Shown: piece after piece, positions 8,213-16,438 of the stretch
Numbering within the stretch: position 1 is the first letter of the stretch
How the letters are laid out: each line of letters opens with the position of its first letter
Assembly: GCA_002481545.1 (NCBI GenBank)
Contig: DLEF01000031.1
Location: 1 to 27,035 of the forward strand
DNA: 27,035 nt
Direction: 5' to 3'
Source of the DNA: Cyanobacteria bacterium UBA7753
Lineage (GTDB): Bacteria > Cyanobacteriota > Vampirovibrionia > Gastranaerophilales > Gastranaerophilaceae
The notes under the pieces: generated by a model
The model's input: the letters and a program-made list of their open reading frames with translations, nothing else
What the model was told of the DNA's origin: nothing
Database searches by the model: none
Translations under genes and position numbers: made by a program

Positions 8213-8525
8213 TATTTGACCTTTCTTTATAATCTTTTAAATATTTTTCTGCAGTTTCAATATCTTTGGATTGTCTTTGTTTATTACCTGCATTTATTAA
8301 TAATATTATTGTATTATTTTCTTCATGAAAATATATTCTCTCACCGCTTTCAAACTTTAATTCGGATAGTCCCTTCTTTAAGTTTCGACATTTGCCGTAT
8401 AACCCAAACTTTAATCGTCCAAGCCTGACTAATACTTTGACCTTTAATGATTTATCAAGATTATTCATCCAATCATCAAAAGGAATTTTTCCGTTTTCAA
8501 GCTGATATTTTAGAATGTTTTTCAT
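8202..8525 (-). CDS. Type II toxin, RelE/ParE superfamily (HigB-like)
   Basis: A 107-residue toxin of the TIGR02683-like addiction-module killer group, probably a ribosome-dependent mRNA interferase. Family features are the opening helix (PFDDWMNNLDKSLKVKVLVRLGRL), the central strand LKKGLSELKFESGERIYFHEE and the closing ILLINAGNKQRQSKDIETAEKYLKDYKE, which contains the conserved GNKxxQxxDIxxA pattern. It is the first gene of the operon. The ATG has no SD; a promoter with an internal palindrome lies immediately upstream and predicts a leaderless transcript. Whether it is active cannot be judged from sequence, but all the core blocks are intact. Confidence 0.9.
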   Translation of the reverse strand: MKNILKYQLENGKIPFDDWMNNLDKSLKVKVLVRLGRLKFGLYGKCRNLKKGLSELKFESGERIYFHEENNTIILLINAGNKQRQSKDIETAEKYLKDYKERSNNEK

Positions 8526-8531
8526 ATTAAT

Positions 8532-8560
8532 AGTGTACCCTATATGATACAGTCAGTCAA
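8532..8560 (-). promoter_or_regulatory. Autoregulated toxin-antitoxin promoter and operator
   Basis: The minus strand shows TTGACT (8555-8560), 17 bp, then TACACT (8532-8537). An imperfect palindrome, GTATCATATAGGGTAC (8533-8548, 12 of 16 symmetric), fills the spacer and overlaps the -10, as expected for repression by the antitoxin. Predicted +1 is the A of the toxin ATG. Confidence 0.6.
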
Positions 8561-8672
8561 GAGGGAGCACCACAAAAGGCATAAAAATAATAATATTTAC
8601 AAACAGTAACCTTTAAACATCAATTATTACGGCGATTTCGGCTCGAGGTGGTTTACAACCGTAATATATTCT

Positions 8673-8700
8673 TTGAAAAATTACATATTTATGGTATTAT
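8673..8700 (+). promoter_or_regulatory. Promoter upstream of efp
   Basis: TTGAAA (8673-8678), 16 bp, then TATTAT (8695-8700) with an extended TGG in front. The leader is about 38 nt and carries AAGGAG before the efp ATG. A second possible -10, TATAAT, lies a little downstream. Confidence 0.45.
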
Positions 8701-8744
8701 CGGTTTATAATAATATGGACATATACACATAGTAAGGAGCATAT

Positions 8745-9302
8745 ATGATTTCTGTAAACGATTTAAAAACAGGTTTAACATTGCAATTAGACAATGGTCT
8801 TTGGTCAGTAGTAGAATTTTTACACGTAAAACCGGGTAAAGGTGCAGCGTTTGTACGTTCTAAACTTAAAAACGTAGAAACGGGACAAGTTGTTGAAAAA
8901 ACCTTCAGAGCCGGTGAAAAAGTAGCAAAAGCTACTCTTGACAGACGTGAAATGCAATATTTATATAAAGAAGGTAAAGACTTCGTTATGATGGATAACG
9001 AAACTTACGAACAAATGCAATTAACGGAAGATCAAATCGGCAGCGGTATCAAATACTTGAAAGAAAACATGATTGTTCAAGTTTTGATGCATGACGGTAA
9101 TATTATCGGTGTTGATATTCCTGCACACGTTGAGTTAGAGGTTGTTGATACTCCTCCTGCAGAAAAGGGTAACACCGCTCAAGGCGGTACTAAACCTGCA
9201 ACTCTTGAGACAGGTGCCGTTGTAAACGTTCCGTTCTTCGTTTCAAACGGTGACGTTATCCGTGTAGATACTCGTTCTAACGAATACTTAGATCGTGTAT
9301 AA
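8745..9302 (+). CDS. efp: Translation elongation factor P
   Basis: Binds the ribosome between P and E sites and relieves stalling at consecutive prolines. The 185-residue length is standard, with three beta-barrel domains. The loop HVKPGKGAAF places the modifiable Lys at residue 32. The C-terminal OB domain ends with the family signature VNVPFFVSNGDVIRVDTRSNEYLDRV. AAGGAG precedes the ATG. accB and accC follow on the same strand after a repeat-filled gap; efp next to accB is a typical cyanobacterial arrangement and is the main phylogenetic clue in the window. No lysine-modifying enzyme gene is present here. Confidence 0.97.
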   Translation: MISVNDLKTGLTLQLDNGLWSVVEFLHVKPGKGAAFVRSKLKNVETGQVVEKTFRAGEKVAKATLDRREMQYLYKEGKDFVMMDNETYEQMQLTEDQIGSGIKYLKENMIVQVLMHDGNIIGVDIPAHVELEVVDTPPAEKGNTAQGGTKPATLETGAVVNVPFFVSNGDVIRVDTRSNEYLDRV

Positions 9303-9336
9303 ACATTAGTAATGAGAAGTTCAGCTCATTAAGAAA

Positions 9337-9427
9337 AGATACTAAGGCACTAGGGCACTATGGCAGTAAGAAAATTTAAAATAATTTATAAAAACAACTT
9401 AGTATCTTAGTGCCTTAGAGCCTTAGC
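9337..9427. repeat. Two inverted octamer arrays between efp and accB
   Basis: A plus-strand array (9338-9369: GATACTAA, GGCACTAG, GGCACTAT, GGCAGTAA) faces a minus-strand array (9398-9427; read as GGCTCTAA, GGCACTAA, GATACTAA). About 20 bp of the arms can pair with roughly three mismatches, so a transcript crossing from efp into accB could fold into a long hairpin. Confidence 0.7.
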
Positions 9428-9452
9428 AACTTCAAAAAAGGAAAGGTTAGTA

Positions 9453-9917
9453 ATGAAATTTGAGACAGAATATATAGAAAAGTTGGCAAAAATAATTGCC
9501 GATAACGAATTGACTGAAATATCGTTAGAGGATGGCGAACAGGCAATAACTATCAGAAAAGATTTACCTGAAGTTGTTACCGCAGGGGTACCGTTACCGC
9601 CTGCAGCTCCTGTTGCTGCCGCAGCTCCTGCTCCTGCAGCTGCACCTAGCGCTCCTGCCGTTGCGGCAGAAGAAGAAAAGAAGGGTAAAGCTATAGTATC
9701 ACCTATGGTTGGTACATTTTACAGCAAACCTTCTCCTGATGCAGACCAATTCGTAAAAGTAGGCGACACTATTTCTGCCGGCGATACCGTTTGTATCATT
9801 GAGGCTATGAAGATGATGAATCAGATTGAGTCTGAATTTGACGGTAAAATTACTGAAATTTGCGTATCTGACGGCGATCCTGTTGAATACGGTCAACCGT
9901 TGATGTACGTAGAATAA
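9453..9917 (+). CDS. accB: Biotin carboxyl carrier protein of acetyl-CoA carboxylase
   Basis: Carries the biotin that shuttles CO2 from AccC to the carboxyltransferase, in the first step of fatty-acid synthesis. Of 154 residues, an N-terminal helical region (1-40) is followed by an Ala/Pro-rich linker (about 44-70) and the biotinyl domain (about 78-154). The biotinylated Lys120 sits in the canonical EAMKMMNQ motif. GGAAAGG precedes the ATG. A hairpin with weak T-tract separates it from accC, which probably still reads through. Confidence 0.97.
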   Translation: MKFETEYIEKLAKIIADNELTEISLEDGEQAITIRKDLPEVVTAGVPLPPAAPVAAAAPAPAAAPSAPAVAAEEEKKGKAIVSPMVGTFYSKPSPDADQFVKVGDTISAGDTVCIIEAMKMMNQIESEFDGKITEICVSDGDPVEYGQPLMYVE

Positions 9918-9928
9918 TTATTTATATA

Positions 9929-9960
9929 AAACGGCAGATATATTCTTAAATCTGCCGTTT
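9929..9960 (+). terminator. Hairpin between accB and accC, partial terminator
   Basis: A perfect 11-bp stem, AAACGGCAGAT (9929-9939) with its complement (9950-9960), loop 10 nt, followed only by ATTATTT. It may tune the accB to accC ratio rather than stop transcription. Confidence 0.6.
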
Positions 9961-10014
9961 ATTATTTAAAATTCCCAAAGATTAGGGAAAATGAACAGAG
10001 GGGAAATATAAAAA

Positions 10015-11358
10015 GTGTTTAAGAAAGTATTGATAGCAAACAGAGGCGAAATAGCGGTAAGGGTAATAAGAGCGTGCAGAGAACTCGGAATACCTACCGT
10101 TGCGATATATTCAACCGCAGATGCGGAATCACTTCATGTCAGATTAGCGACCGATTCTTATTGTATCGGACCTGCTCCGAGCAGTGAGAGCTATCTTGAT
10201 ATAAGCAGAATTATGGCAGTTGCGGAAATCACGGGTGCTGACGCAATCCATCCGGGCTACGGGTTTTTATCAGAAAGAGCCGATTTCGCTGAAATTTGTG
10301 AAAAGAGCGGAGTTAAGTTTATAGGTCCTACCTCTGAGGCTATGCGCAAAATGGGCGATAAAGCAACCGCCCGTAAAACAATGGTTGAAAACAATGTCCC
10401 TGTTACTCCGGGAACAGGTATCGTAAGAACAGTCGAAGAAGTTCAAGCCTTCGGAAATAAAGTCGGCTACCCTATTATCTTGAAAGCTACCGCAGGCGGC
10501 GGCGGAAAAGGTATGAGAGTATGTAACTCCGACGACGAAGTTGAAACAAACCTCAACTTGTGCCAGCAAGAGGCTCAAAGTTTCTTCGGAAACCCTGATG
10601 TTTATGCGGAAAAGTTCCTCGTAAACCCTCGTCATATTGAGGTTCAAATCTTGGGCGACAGCTTCGGAAACGTTATCCACTTAGGCGAACGTGACTGTTC
10701 AATCCAAAGACGTCACCAGAAATTGTTGGAGGAAGCTCCTTCCCCTGCAATAGACGAAAAAACAAGACATGAAATGGGTGCGGCAGCAGTAAGAGCCGCA
10801 AAAGCTATTCACTATGAAGGTGCAGGCACCTGTGAATTTTTACTCGACCACGACGGCAAATGGTACTTTATGGAAATGAATACCAGAGTACAGGTTGAAC
10901 ACTGTGTAACAGAAATGATATCAAGAATAGATATCGTAAGAGAACAGATAAGAGTCGCTGCAGGCGAAAAATTATCTTATACACAAAAAGATGTACAATT
11001 GAGAGGTCACGCTATTGAATGCCGTATCAATGCAGAAAACCCTGACAAAGACTTTATGCCATGTCCTGGAAAAATTGACGGATACTGTGCTCCGGGCGGT
11101 TTCGGTATAAGAGTCGATTCTCACGTATATCCTGGGTATTCAATTCCGCCTTATTACGATTCTATGATAGGGAAATTGATATGCTGGGGCGAAACACGTA
11201 ATCAGGCAAGACGCAGAATGTATCAAGCCTTGAAAGAATACGTTATCACGGGTATTGCAACAACAATTCCGTTCCACCAACAAATCATTGAAGATGATGT
11301 ATTCATCAGCGGAAACTTCAACACGGGATTTATTGAAGATTTTTATAAACGCAGATAG
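10015..11358 (+). CDS. accC: Biotin carboxylase subunit of acetyl-CoA carboxylase
   Basis: Uses ATP and bicarbonate to carboxylate the biotin on AccB. The 447-residue length is canonical. Order: pre-ATP-grasp domain (KVLIANRGEIAVRVIRA at the N-terminus), ATP-grasp domain with the glycine-rich loop TAGGGGKGMR (about 161-170), the RDCSIQRRHQKLLEE and EMNTRVQVEH blocks containing catalytic residues, then the C-terminal biotin-carboxylase domain (GHAIECRINAENP). The start is GTG with GAGGGG about 11 nt upstream; MFKKVLIANRGE is the usual family start. The gene is intact and sits downstream of accB; the carboxyltransferase genes are not in the window. Confidence 0.98.
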   Translation: MFKKVLIANRGEIAVRVIRACRELGIPTVAIYSTADAESLHVRLATDSYCIGPAPSSESYLDISRIMAVAEITGADAIHPGYGFLSERADFAEICEKSGVKFIGPTSEAMRKMGDKATARKTMVENNVPVTPGTGIVRTVEEVQAFGNKVGYPIILKATAGGGGKGMRVCNSDDEVETNLNLCQQEAQSFFGNPDVYAEKFLVNPRHIEVQILGDSFGNVIHLGERDCSIQRRHQKLLEEAPSPAIDEKTRHEMGAAAVRAAKAIHYEGAGTCEFLLDHDGKWYFMEMNTRVQVEHCVTEMISRIDIVREQIRVAAGEKLSYTQKDVQLRGHAIECRINAENPDKDFMPCPGKIDGYCAPGGFGIRVDSHVYPGYSIPPYYDSMIGKLICWGETRNQARRRMYQALKEYVITGIATTIPFHQQIIEDDVFISGNFNTGFIEDFYKRR

Positions 11359-11393
11359 TTAAAATAATTCGTAATTCATAATGCGTGAATGAA

Positions 11394-11520
11394 AGATACT
11401 AAGATACTAGGGCACTAAGGCACTAAGTGAGTGCAAAGTTAAAAGTGCATATTTACTAACTTAAAGCTTTGAACTTATAACTTTTAACTTGAAAAGTAGG
11501 GTGCAATTTTTTGCACTGAT
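11394..11520 (+). repeat. Composite intergenic repeat: octamer array, AAGTTAAAAGTGC tail and GTAGG hairpin
   Basis: Four octamers (GATACTAA, GATACTAG, GGCACTAA, GGCACTAA at 11395-11426) are followed by GTGAGTGCAAAG and an AT-rich tail like that at 1317-1368. After these comes GTAGG and the hairpin GTGCAA-TTTT-TTGCAC (11501-11516). The gap 11359-11660 after accC holds this element, a relic of the GTAATTCATAATGCG sequence seen near 1100, and no gene. Confidence 0.75.
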
Positions 11521-11660
11521 GTTTTGTGTTGTGATTATTTGTCTTCTTAATGCAAAATTATTTTGTAACAGAAATATTACATTTTATTAACAAACTGGCA
11601 AAAAAATAGGTTTAAATGCATTATATAAACAGGTGAATTAAATTATAGGAGGTTATGGAC

Positions 11661-11984
11661 ATGTCATCCGTAAAATGTGTAGGAATGGTTGCAACAGCAG
11701 GCGCATTAGTTGCAGGTGGATTAAATGCATACAGAGGAATGAAAGCAAGAAAAGGAATTGTTCAAGATGCACAGCGCATATCGGATAGCAACGGAGGCAA
11801 AATCCCAACCGGAGGAATGACAAAAGACGGTAAAATGTGGGACGGATTCACAACCGTTGATAAGGTTAAAAAAGATACCAACAAATCAATCGCTATCGGT
11901 ACGGCATTGAGTGCTCTTGCAGGCGGTATCGCAACAGCGGTTGTTTCCGCAGCAACCCTTTTGGCAAAAGCTCATATTAAATAA
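11661..11984 (+). CDS. Small protein with two hydrophobic segments, unknown function
   Basis: A 107-residue protein I cannot assign. Two glycine/alanine-rich hydrophobic stretches, about 5-21 (KCVGMVATAGALVAGGL) and 74-101 (IAIGTALSALAGGIATAVVS), flank a basic, glycine-rich middle (YRGMKARKG, GGKIPTGGMTKDGK). It is probably membrane-associated. The in-frame ATG at 11655 is rejected as start because AGGAGG (11647-11652) lies only 2 nt before it; the ATG at 11661 has the proper 8-nt spacing. It stands alone between a repeat and a terminator, so it is probably transcribed singly. Confidence 0.65.
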   Translation: MSSVKCVGMVATAGALVAGGLNAYRGMKARKGIVQDAQRISDSNGGKIPTGGMTKDGKMWDGFTTVDKVKKDTNKSIAIGTALSALAGGIATAVVSAATLLAKAHIK

Positions 11985-12010
11985 TAATATGATTTCAGTA
12001 TTTAAAACAT

Positions 12011-12047
12011 AACAGACCGCTCGAAGATTATCGGACGGTCTGTTTTT
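12011..12047 (+). terminator. Intrinsic terminator after the small hydrophobic protein
   Basis: A 9-bp perfect stem AACAGACCG (12011-12019) with CGGTCTGTT (12036-12044), then a T-run. The loop contains a further possible short pairing. Confidence 0.85.
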
Positions 12048-12137
12048 CAGTAATAATCATGGTTTCACATGGTTAAGGAATGTAAAATATGAACTCAATT
12101 TTGTCAATTTTATCTTTCTTAAATTGTTATTAAAAGT

Positions 12138-12710
12138 ATGGATGTGTGTAACAATAGAAACGTAAATTTTAACGGTATCCACATTAAGAATACGAATGTT
12201 CTTAAACGTGTGGCAAAAGAAGTCAATGAGTATGTACCGACGGAGGCGCATATTGTCGAGATGGATTATAACAATCCGAAAGACAAAAAAGCGGTCGATG
12301 ACCTGTTCAAATACTGGCAAGGCGCGGAATTTATCCCAATGATTGCAAGCTATACGACATCTCCGACAAGACGCGTTTACGCTATCACAAGACAGGCGAA
12401 TGACTTTGAAAACATGGACTCCTCCAAAATTATGGGTATGGTAGACTACAAAATAAACGGCAATTCCGCAAACGTAAGTTTCTTACAAGCTGATCCCAAG
12501 TATTTGGACGAAAATCCGCGTTCCGTAAAAGGTATCGGAAAATCTCTAATGCAAGGCACCGTCGAGCATTTGAAAGAAACTCATGGCTGTACGGAAATGA
12601 AAGGTTTTGCAAGACCTACGGAAAAACCGTTCTACAGAAAGATTTTCCCTAACTTGGTCGAAAAACCTTCTACACAGGATGATTATACCAATATGTCGGT
12701 AGAATTGTAA
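12138..12710 (+). CDS. GNAT-like acetyltransferase, lineage-type
   Basis: A 190-residue protein. The C-terminal half resembles a GNAT fold: strand IMGMVDYKINGNSANVSFLQADP, then the acetyl-CoA loop RSVKGIGKSLMQGTVEHLKE (about 132-151, close to the R/QxxGxG/A motif), then FARPTEKPFYRKIFP, similar to the FYxKxGF end of such enzymes. The first 25 residues (VNFNGIHIKNTNVLKR) are an orphan N-terminus like those of two other proteins here. The substrate is unknown. No SD is seen before the ATG, so the start is only probable. Its stop codon directly abuts that of convergent glyS. The GNAT call is inference from motif pattern. Confidence 0.6.
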   Translation: MDVCNNRNVNFNGIHIKNTNVLKRVAKEVNEYVPTEAHIVEMDYNNPKDKKAVDDLFKYWQGAEFIPMIASYTTSPTRRVYAITRQANDFENMDSSKIMGMVDYKINGNSANVSFLQADPKYLDENPRSVKGIGKSLMQGTVEHLKETHGCTEMKGFARPTEKPFYRKIFPNLVEKPSTQDDYTNMSVEL

Positions 12711-14708
12711 TTATTTACTGATTTTACTGAAATCGGCAACCAATCCGTAGTAGCTTTTCAACATAGTCAAAAGCCCTATTCTGTTGTTTCTGATGTTTTC
12801 GTCTTTGTCCATAACAAGAACTTTATCAAAGAAAGCATCAACCTTTGAGTTTAATCCGATTAATTGTTGTAAATATTTAGGATAATCTTCCGTTACTTCA
12901 ATATCTTTTACCGCAGAATAAAGATTTCTTTCTTCATCGCATTGGAATAAGTCTTCATCAACTATATCAAAAGAAGCGTCCTTCAAAATTCTGATTACAC
13001 GATTTGCGTTTTCAATAGTCATAGGGCTGTCAAATTCTGATACAGCTTTGACTCTGCTGATGTAATCCGATAATTTCTCTAACGGATTACCGATTAAGCA
13101 TGCCTCTAAAATATCTTTTCTGTATGTATCTGCAAGATAAATAGTCAATCTTTGGATAATAAATTCTTCTACATCCTTTTGGCAATCAGCCTTAACAGGG
13201 AGAAGTTCCAAAGTAAACTTGATAAGTTGAGACAGGTCAATCTCAAGATTGTTTACAATAACAGTCTTAATGATACCTAATGCCGCACGACGTACACCCA
13301 ACGGATCGGATGAGCCCGTAGGTTTTTTACCTGATGCAAATACGGCGCAAATGTTATCCATCTTATCCGCGATACCTACGATTTGACCTTCTATTCCTTT
13401 TGCGAGTTCACTATCGGCATTTAACGGGAAGTAATGTTCTTTTATTCCTTCACTGACTTTTTCATTTTCACCTGAAACTCTTGCATAATCTGCACCGATA
13501 AATCCTTGCAATTCCGTAAACTCAAATACAAGTTTCGTTGCTAAATCAGCCTTACATAAGTATGCTGTTCTTATAATATCGGTATCGTTGATTTCCAACT
13601 CTTCCGCCAATAATTTTGACAGCTTAATCAATCTCTGTGTCTTATCATAGACTGTTCCCATACCTTTTTGGAAGGTCATACCTTTGAGTTTTTCAACGTA
13701 TTCTTCCAATTTATGTTTTGTATCGGTTTTTACAAAGAATACCGCATCATCAAGTCTTGCCTTGATTACTCTCAAATTCCCCGCTTTGATATTTTCAAAA
13801 TCATCACCGATATAGTTTGCTATTGTGATAAATTTGTTTGTTAATTTATTGTCTTTATCAAACAGGGCAAAATATCTCTGGTGTGTTTCCATAACCGTAA
13901 CAGTTACTTCATCAGGTATCTTCAAATATTCTTCATCGAAATCACAAACAACGGCTACAGGCCATTCGCAAAGATTTGTAACCTCTTCCAATAAATCGTC
14001 GGAAACACGAGTGTGTGCACCAATCTCTGATGCCTTTTTGTCTGCTTCTTCAACAATTTTTGCTTTACGTTCTTTTTGGTCAACTATGACATAACCTTGT
14101 CTTAATTTTTCTTTGTATTCATCAGGATTGTTTATTTCGATAGTACCTTCATAAGAACGGTGTCCTCTGGAAACTCTTGAAGATTCTATATCCAAAATTT
14201 TAACTTTTAATTCTTCGTTGTTATAAACTGAAACTATCCAACGGATAGGACGTGAGAATTTTTCTTCGTGTGTTGACCATCTCATAAAATGAGGGCCTTG
14301 GAGTTTTAAAACAAGGTTTGGTACGTTTTCTGCCAACAATTCTTTTGTGGATTTACCCTTAATCTCGACTTTCGCCATTACGTAGTCATTTTCAACGTAT
14401 AAATCTTCAGGTTTTAATCCGTTCTTTCTTGCAAAACCTTCACCTGCCTTTGACAAGTTACCATTTTCATCATAAGCAATCTTTTTAATAGGTCCTTTGA
14501 AAACCTTGGTAGAATCAGGCTGCGAATCTGCCAAACCGTCAGTGATAACGGTTAATCTTCTCGGAGTTGTCAAAATTTCAATATTGCTGTACTCAATATT
14601 GTTTGTTTTGTAAAATTTCTCAAAACTTTCTCTTAACTGCTTTTCAGCCATTGTAATAAACTTATACGGCAACTCTTCTACGCCGATTTCCAATAAATAT
14701 TTGCTCAT
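12711..14708 (-). CDS. glyS: Glycyl-tRNA synthetase beta subunit
   Basis: Beta chain of the alpha2beta2 glycyl-tRNA synthetase; it helps bind tRNA-Gly and supports charging by the alpha chain. Of 665 residues, slightly short of about 690 in E. coli. The start MSKYLLEIGVEELPYKF is diagnostic, as are TPRRLTV (about 48-54), the VMETHQRYFAL block (about 272-282), and DKMDNICAVFASGKKPTGSSDPLGVRRAALG (about 444-474). The C-terminus has the anticodon-binding-like helical part. GAGGT lies before the ATG. The alpha-subunit gene glyQ, often next to it, is not in this window. No truncation is seen. Confidence 0.97.
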   Translation of the reverse strand: MSKYLLEIGVEELPYKFITMAEKQLRESFEKFYKTNNIEYSNIEILTTPRRLTVITDGLADSQPDSTKVFKGPIKKIAYDENGNLSKAGEGFARKNGLKPEDLYVENDYVMAKVEIKGKSTKELLAENVPNLVLKLQGPHFMRWSTHEEKFSRPIRWIVSVYNNEELKVKILDIESSRVSRGHRSYEGTIEINNPDEYKEKLRQGYVIVDQKERKAKIVEEADKKASEIGAHTRVSDDLLEEVTNLCEWPVAVVCDFDEEYLKIPDEVTVTVMETHQRYFALFDKDNKLTNKFITIANYIGDDFENIKAGNLRVIKARLDDAVFFVKTDTKHKLEEYVEKLKGMTFQKGMGTVYDKTQRLIKLSKLLAEELEINDTDIIRTAYLCKADLATKLVFEFTELQGFIGADYARVSGENEKVSEGIKEHYFPLNADSELAKGIEGQIVGIADKMDNICAVFASGKKPTGSSDPLGVRRAALGIIKTVIVNNLEIDLSQLIKFTLELLPVKADCQKDVEEFIIQRLTIYLADTYRKDILEACLIGNPLEKLSDYISRVKAVSEFDSPMTIENANRVIRILKDASFDIVDEDLFQCDEERNLYSAVKDIEVTEDYPKYLQQLIGLNSKVDAFFDKVLVMDKDENIRNNRIGLLTMLKSYYGLVADFSKISK

Positions 14709-14754
14709 ACTAAAACCTCATTTTTTATAATATTTATTATAATACAAACAGGGC

Positions 14755-14844
14755 GGGGGGTAAATGTATAAAGATACTAAGGCAGTAGGGCACTAAGGCA
14801 CTAAGTGAGTGTAAAGCAAGTAGGGTGCGATGTTTCGCGCCAAT
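14755..14844 (+). repeat. Composite intergenic repeat: G-motif, octamer array and GTAGG hairpin
   Basis: The clearest full copy. GGGGGGTAAATGTATAAA starts at 14755, then octamers GATACTAA, GGCAGTAG, GGCACTAA, GGCACTAA (14773-14804), GTGAGTGTAAAG, and the GTAGG hairpin at 14820-14844 with stem GGTGCGA / TCGCGCC around TGTT (one G-T pair). It lies between divergent glyS and the mutase gene. Confidence 0.8.
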
Positions 14845-14975
14845 ACATTATTTTTAAATTATACATTATTTTCATAAGAAACATAAAATATAAGATAATT
14901 ACTAAATTTTATCTGCTTTGTTGTAAAATATTAAAGTAAAGCTGGAAATATTAAACCAAATAAAAAGGAACAATT

Positions 14976-16382
14976 ATGGCAAAGATAAAATTCGGAACGG
15001 ACGGTTGGAGAGCAATAGTAGGACAAGATTTTACGGAAGATAACGTCAAACTTGTCGCGTATTCCATAGCAAAATACGTGTTTGAAAAATACGGAATAAA
15101 CAAAAAAATAATCGTCGGCTATGATCCGAGAAATATGGCGGATGTATATTCCAAGCTCACGGCGGATATTTTGTCCAATTTCGGGTTTACCGTCGAATAT
15201 TCTTCGAGGGTAATACCGACTCCTGTGCTTGCATACTGTGCAAAGCACGAAAACGCCTGTGCCGTAATGTTTACAGCTTCCCACAATCCGCCCGAATATC
15301 TCGGGATAAAATTCATCCCTGATTATGCAGGACCTGCAACAAAAGATATTACGGACGCACTGGAAGGGAATATTGTTCTGATTAAAAACGGTGATTGGAA
15401 CTTTGATAAAACAAAATCTTCCAAAAAAGATATTATTATCAAAGATTTTTCACAAGAATATTATGACCATATGGAAACCCTTATTGATTTCAACAAAATC
15501 AAAACGATAAAAACAAATATTATATATGACGGTCTGTATTCCGCAAGTATCGGTTATTTTGATACATTGTTGAAAAATCACGGGATAAAATTTGATACAA
15601 TGCATATGGTGCATGATACGAACTTCGGAGGAGGCATGCCTGAGCCGAAACCTCAATATATGACGGATTTAATAGAAAAGATAAAAGGCACAACAAACAC
15701 AATCGGTTGTGCAAACGACGGTGATGCGGACAGATTCGGAATAATAAACGAGAATGGCGAATATGTAACTCCGAATGAAATTATTGCAATTTTGTTGAAA
15801 CACCTGATTGAGAACAAAAAGATGTCAGGCTGTCTTGTAAAGACAGTAGGCGCAAGCCTTATGCTGGACAGAGTCGCAGAAAAACTCAATGTACCCGTTG
15901 TTGAAACTCCTGTCGGATTTAAGCATGTAGGACAAGCTATGAGAGAGAATGATTGCTTAATCGGCGGAGAAGAATCGGGAGGATTGAGCATAAAAGGTCA
16001 TATCCCTGAAAAAGACGGGCTCCTTGCTAATCTGCTTGTAATGGAGGCTATGGCATATTACGGCAAATCACTCGTTGAACTGCAAAAAGATTTACAAGAT
16101 TTTGTCGGCTGTAAGTTTATAAACGAACGTATTGATTTCAAACTGAATGACCGCTCCGAGATTGCCACGGCTATTGATAAGGTTTCCAAGATAACCGAGG
16201 CGGGCGGATTTGGATTAACAAAAACAGATCGCAAAGACGGAATAAAAATATATTTAGGCGAAAACAGCTGGGTGCTTGTTCGCCCGAGCGGAACCGAACC
16301 GTTGTTAAGAATATATTTTGAAAGTGACAGCGAAGATAATCTGAAAAATATACAAAAAGATATTTTAAATGTTATAAAATAA
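14976..16382 (+). CDS. Phosphoglucomutase/phosphomannomutase-family enzyme
   Basis: An alpha-D-phosphohexomutase of 468 residues, moving phosphate between C1 and C6 of hexose phosphates. All four active-site elements are present: phosphoserine loop TASHNP with Ser102, metal loop DGDADR (248-253), sugar loop GEESGG (about 330), and the phosphate loop RPSGTEP (436-442). The opening FGTDGWRAIVGQDFTEDNVK resembles phosphoglucomutase-type members more than GlmM, which is usually about 445 residues, so I leave the exact sugar open. AAGGA precedes the ATG. No partner genes of one pathway lie beside it. Confidence 0.92.
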   Translation: MAKIKFGTDGWRAIVGQDFTEDNVKLVAYSIAKYVFEKYGINKKIIVGYDPRNMADVYSKLTADILSNFGFTVEYSSRVIPTPVLAYCAKHENACAVMFTASHNPPEYLGIKFIPDYAGPATKDITDALEGNIVLIKNGDWNFDKTKSSKKDIIIKDFSQEYYDHMETLIDFNKIKTIKTNIIYDGLYSASIGYFDTLLKNHGIKFDTMHMVHDTNFGGGMPEPKPQYMTDLIEKIKGTTNTIGCANDGDADRFGIINENGEYVTPNEIIAILLKHLIENKKMSGCLVKTVGASLMLDRVAEKLNVPVVETPVGFKHVGQAMRENDCLIGGEESGGLSIKGHIPEKDGLLANLLVMEAMAYYGKSLVELQKDLQDFVGCKFINERIDFKLNDRSEIATAIDKVSKITEAGGFGLTKTDRKDGIKIYLGENSWVLVRPSGTEPLLRIYFESDSEDNLKNIQKDILNVIK

Positions 16383-16438
16383 AGAATGTTTTATTTTTGC
16401 TTAAATTAATTCTACCTATAAACAAATCAAAAATTATT

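Noticed and set aside
10270..10680. A 136-codon open frame antisense to accC.
   Set aside because: accC is fully conserved on the other strand, so this is a composition artefact.
11394..11426. Octamer arrays considered as CRISPR repeats.
   Set aside because: Units are 8 bp without spacers, and no cas gene is present.
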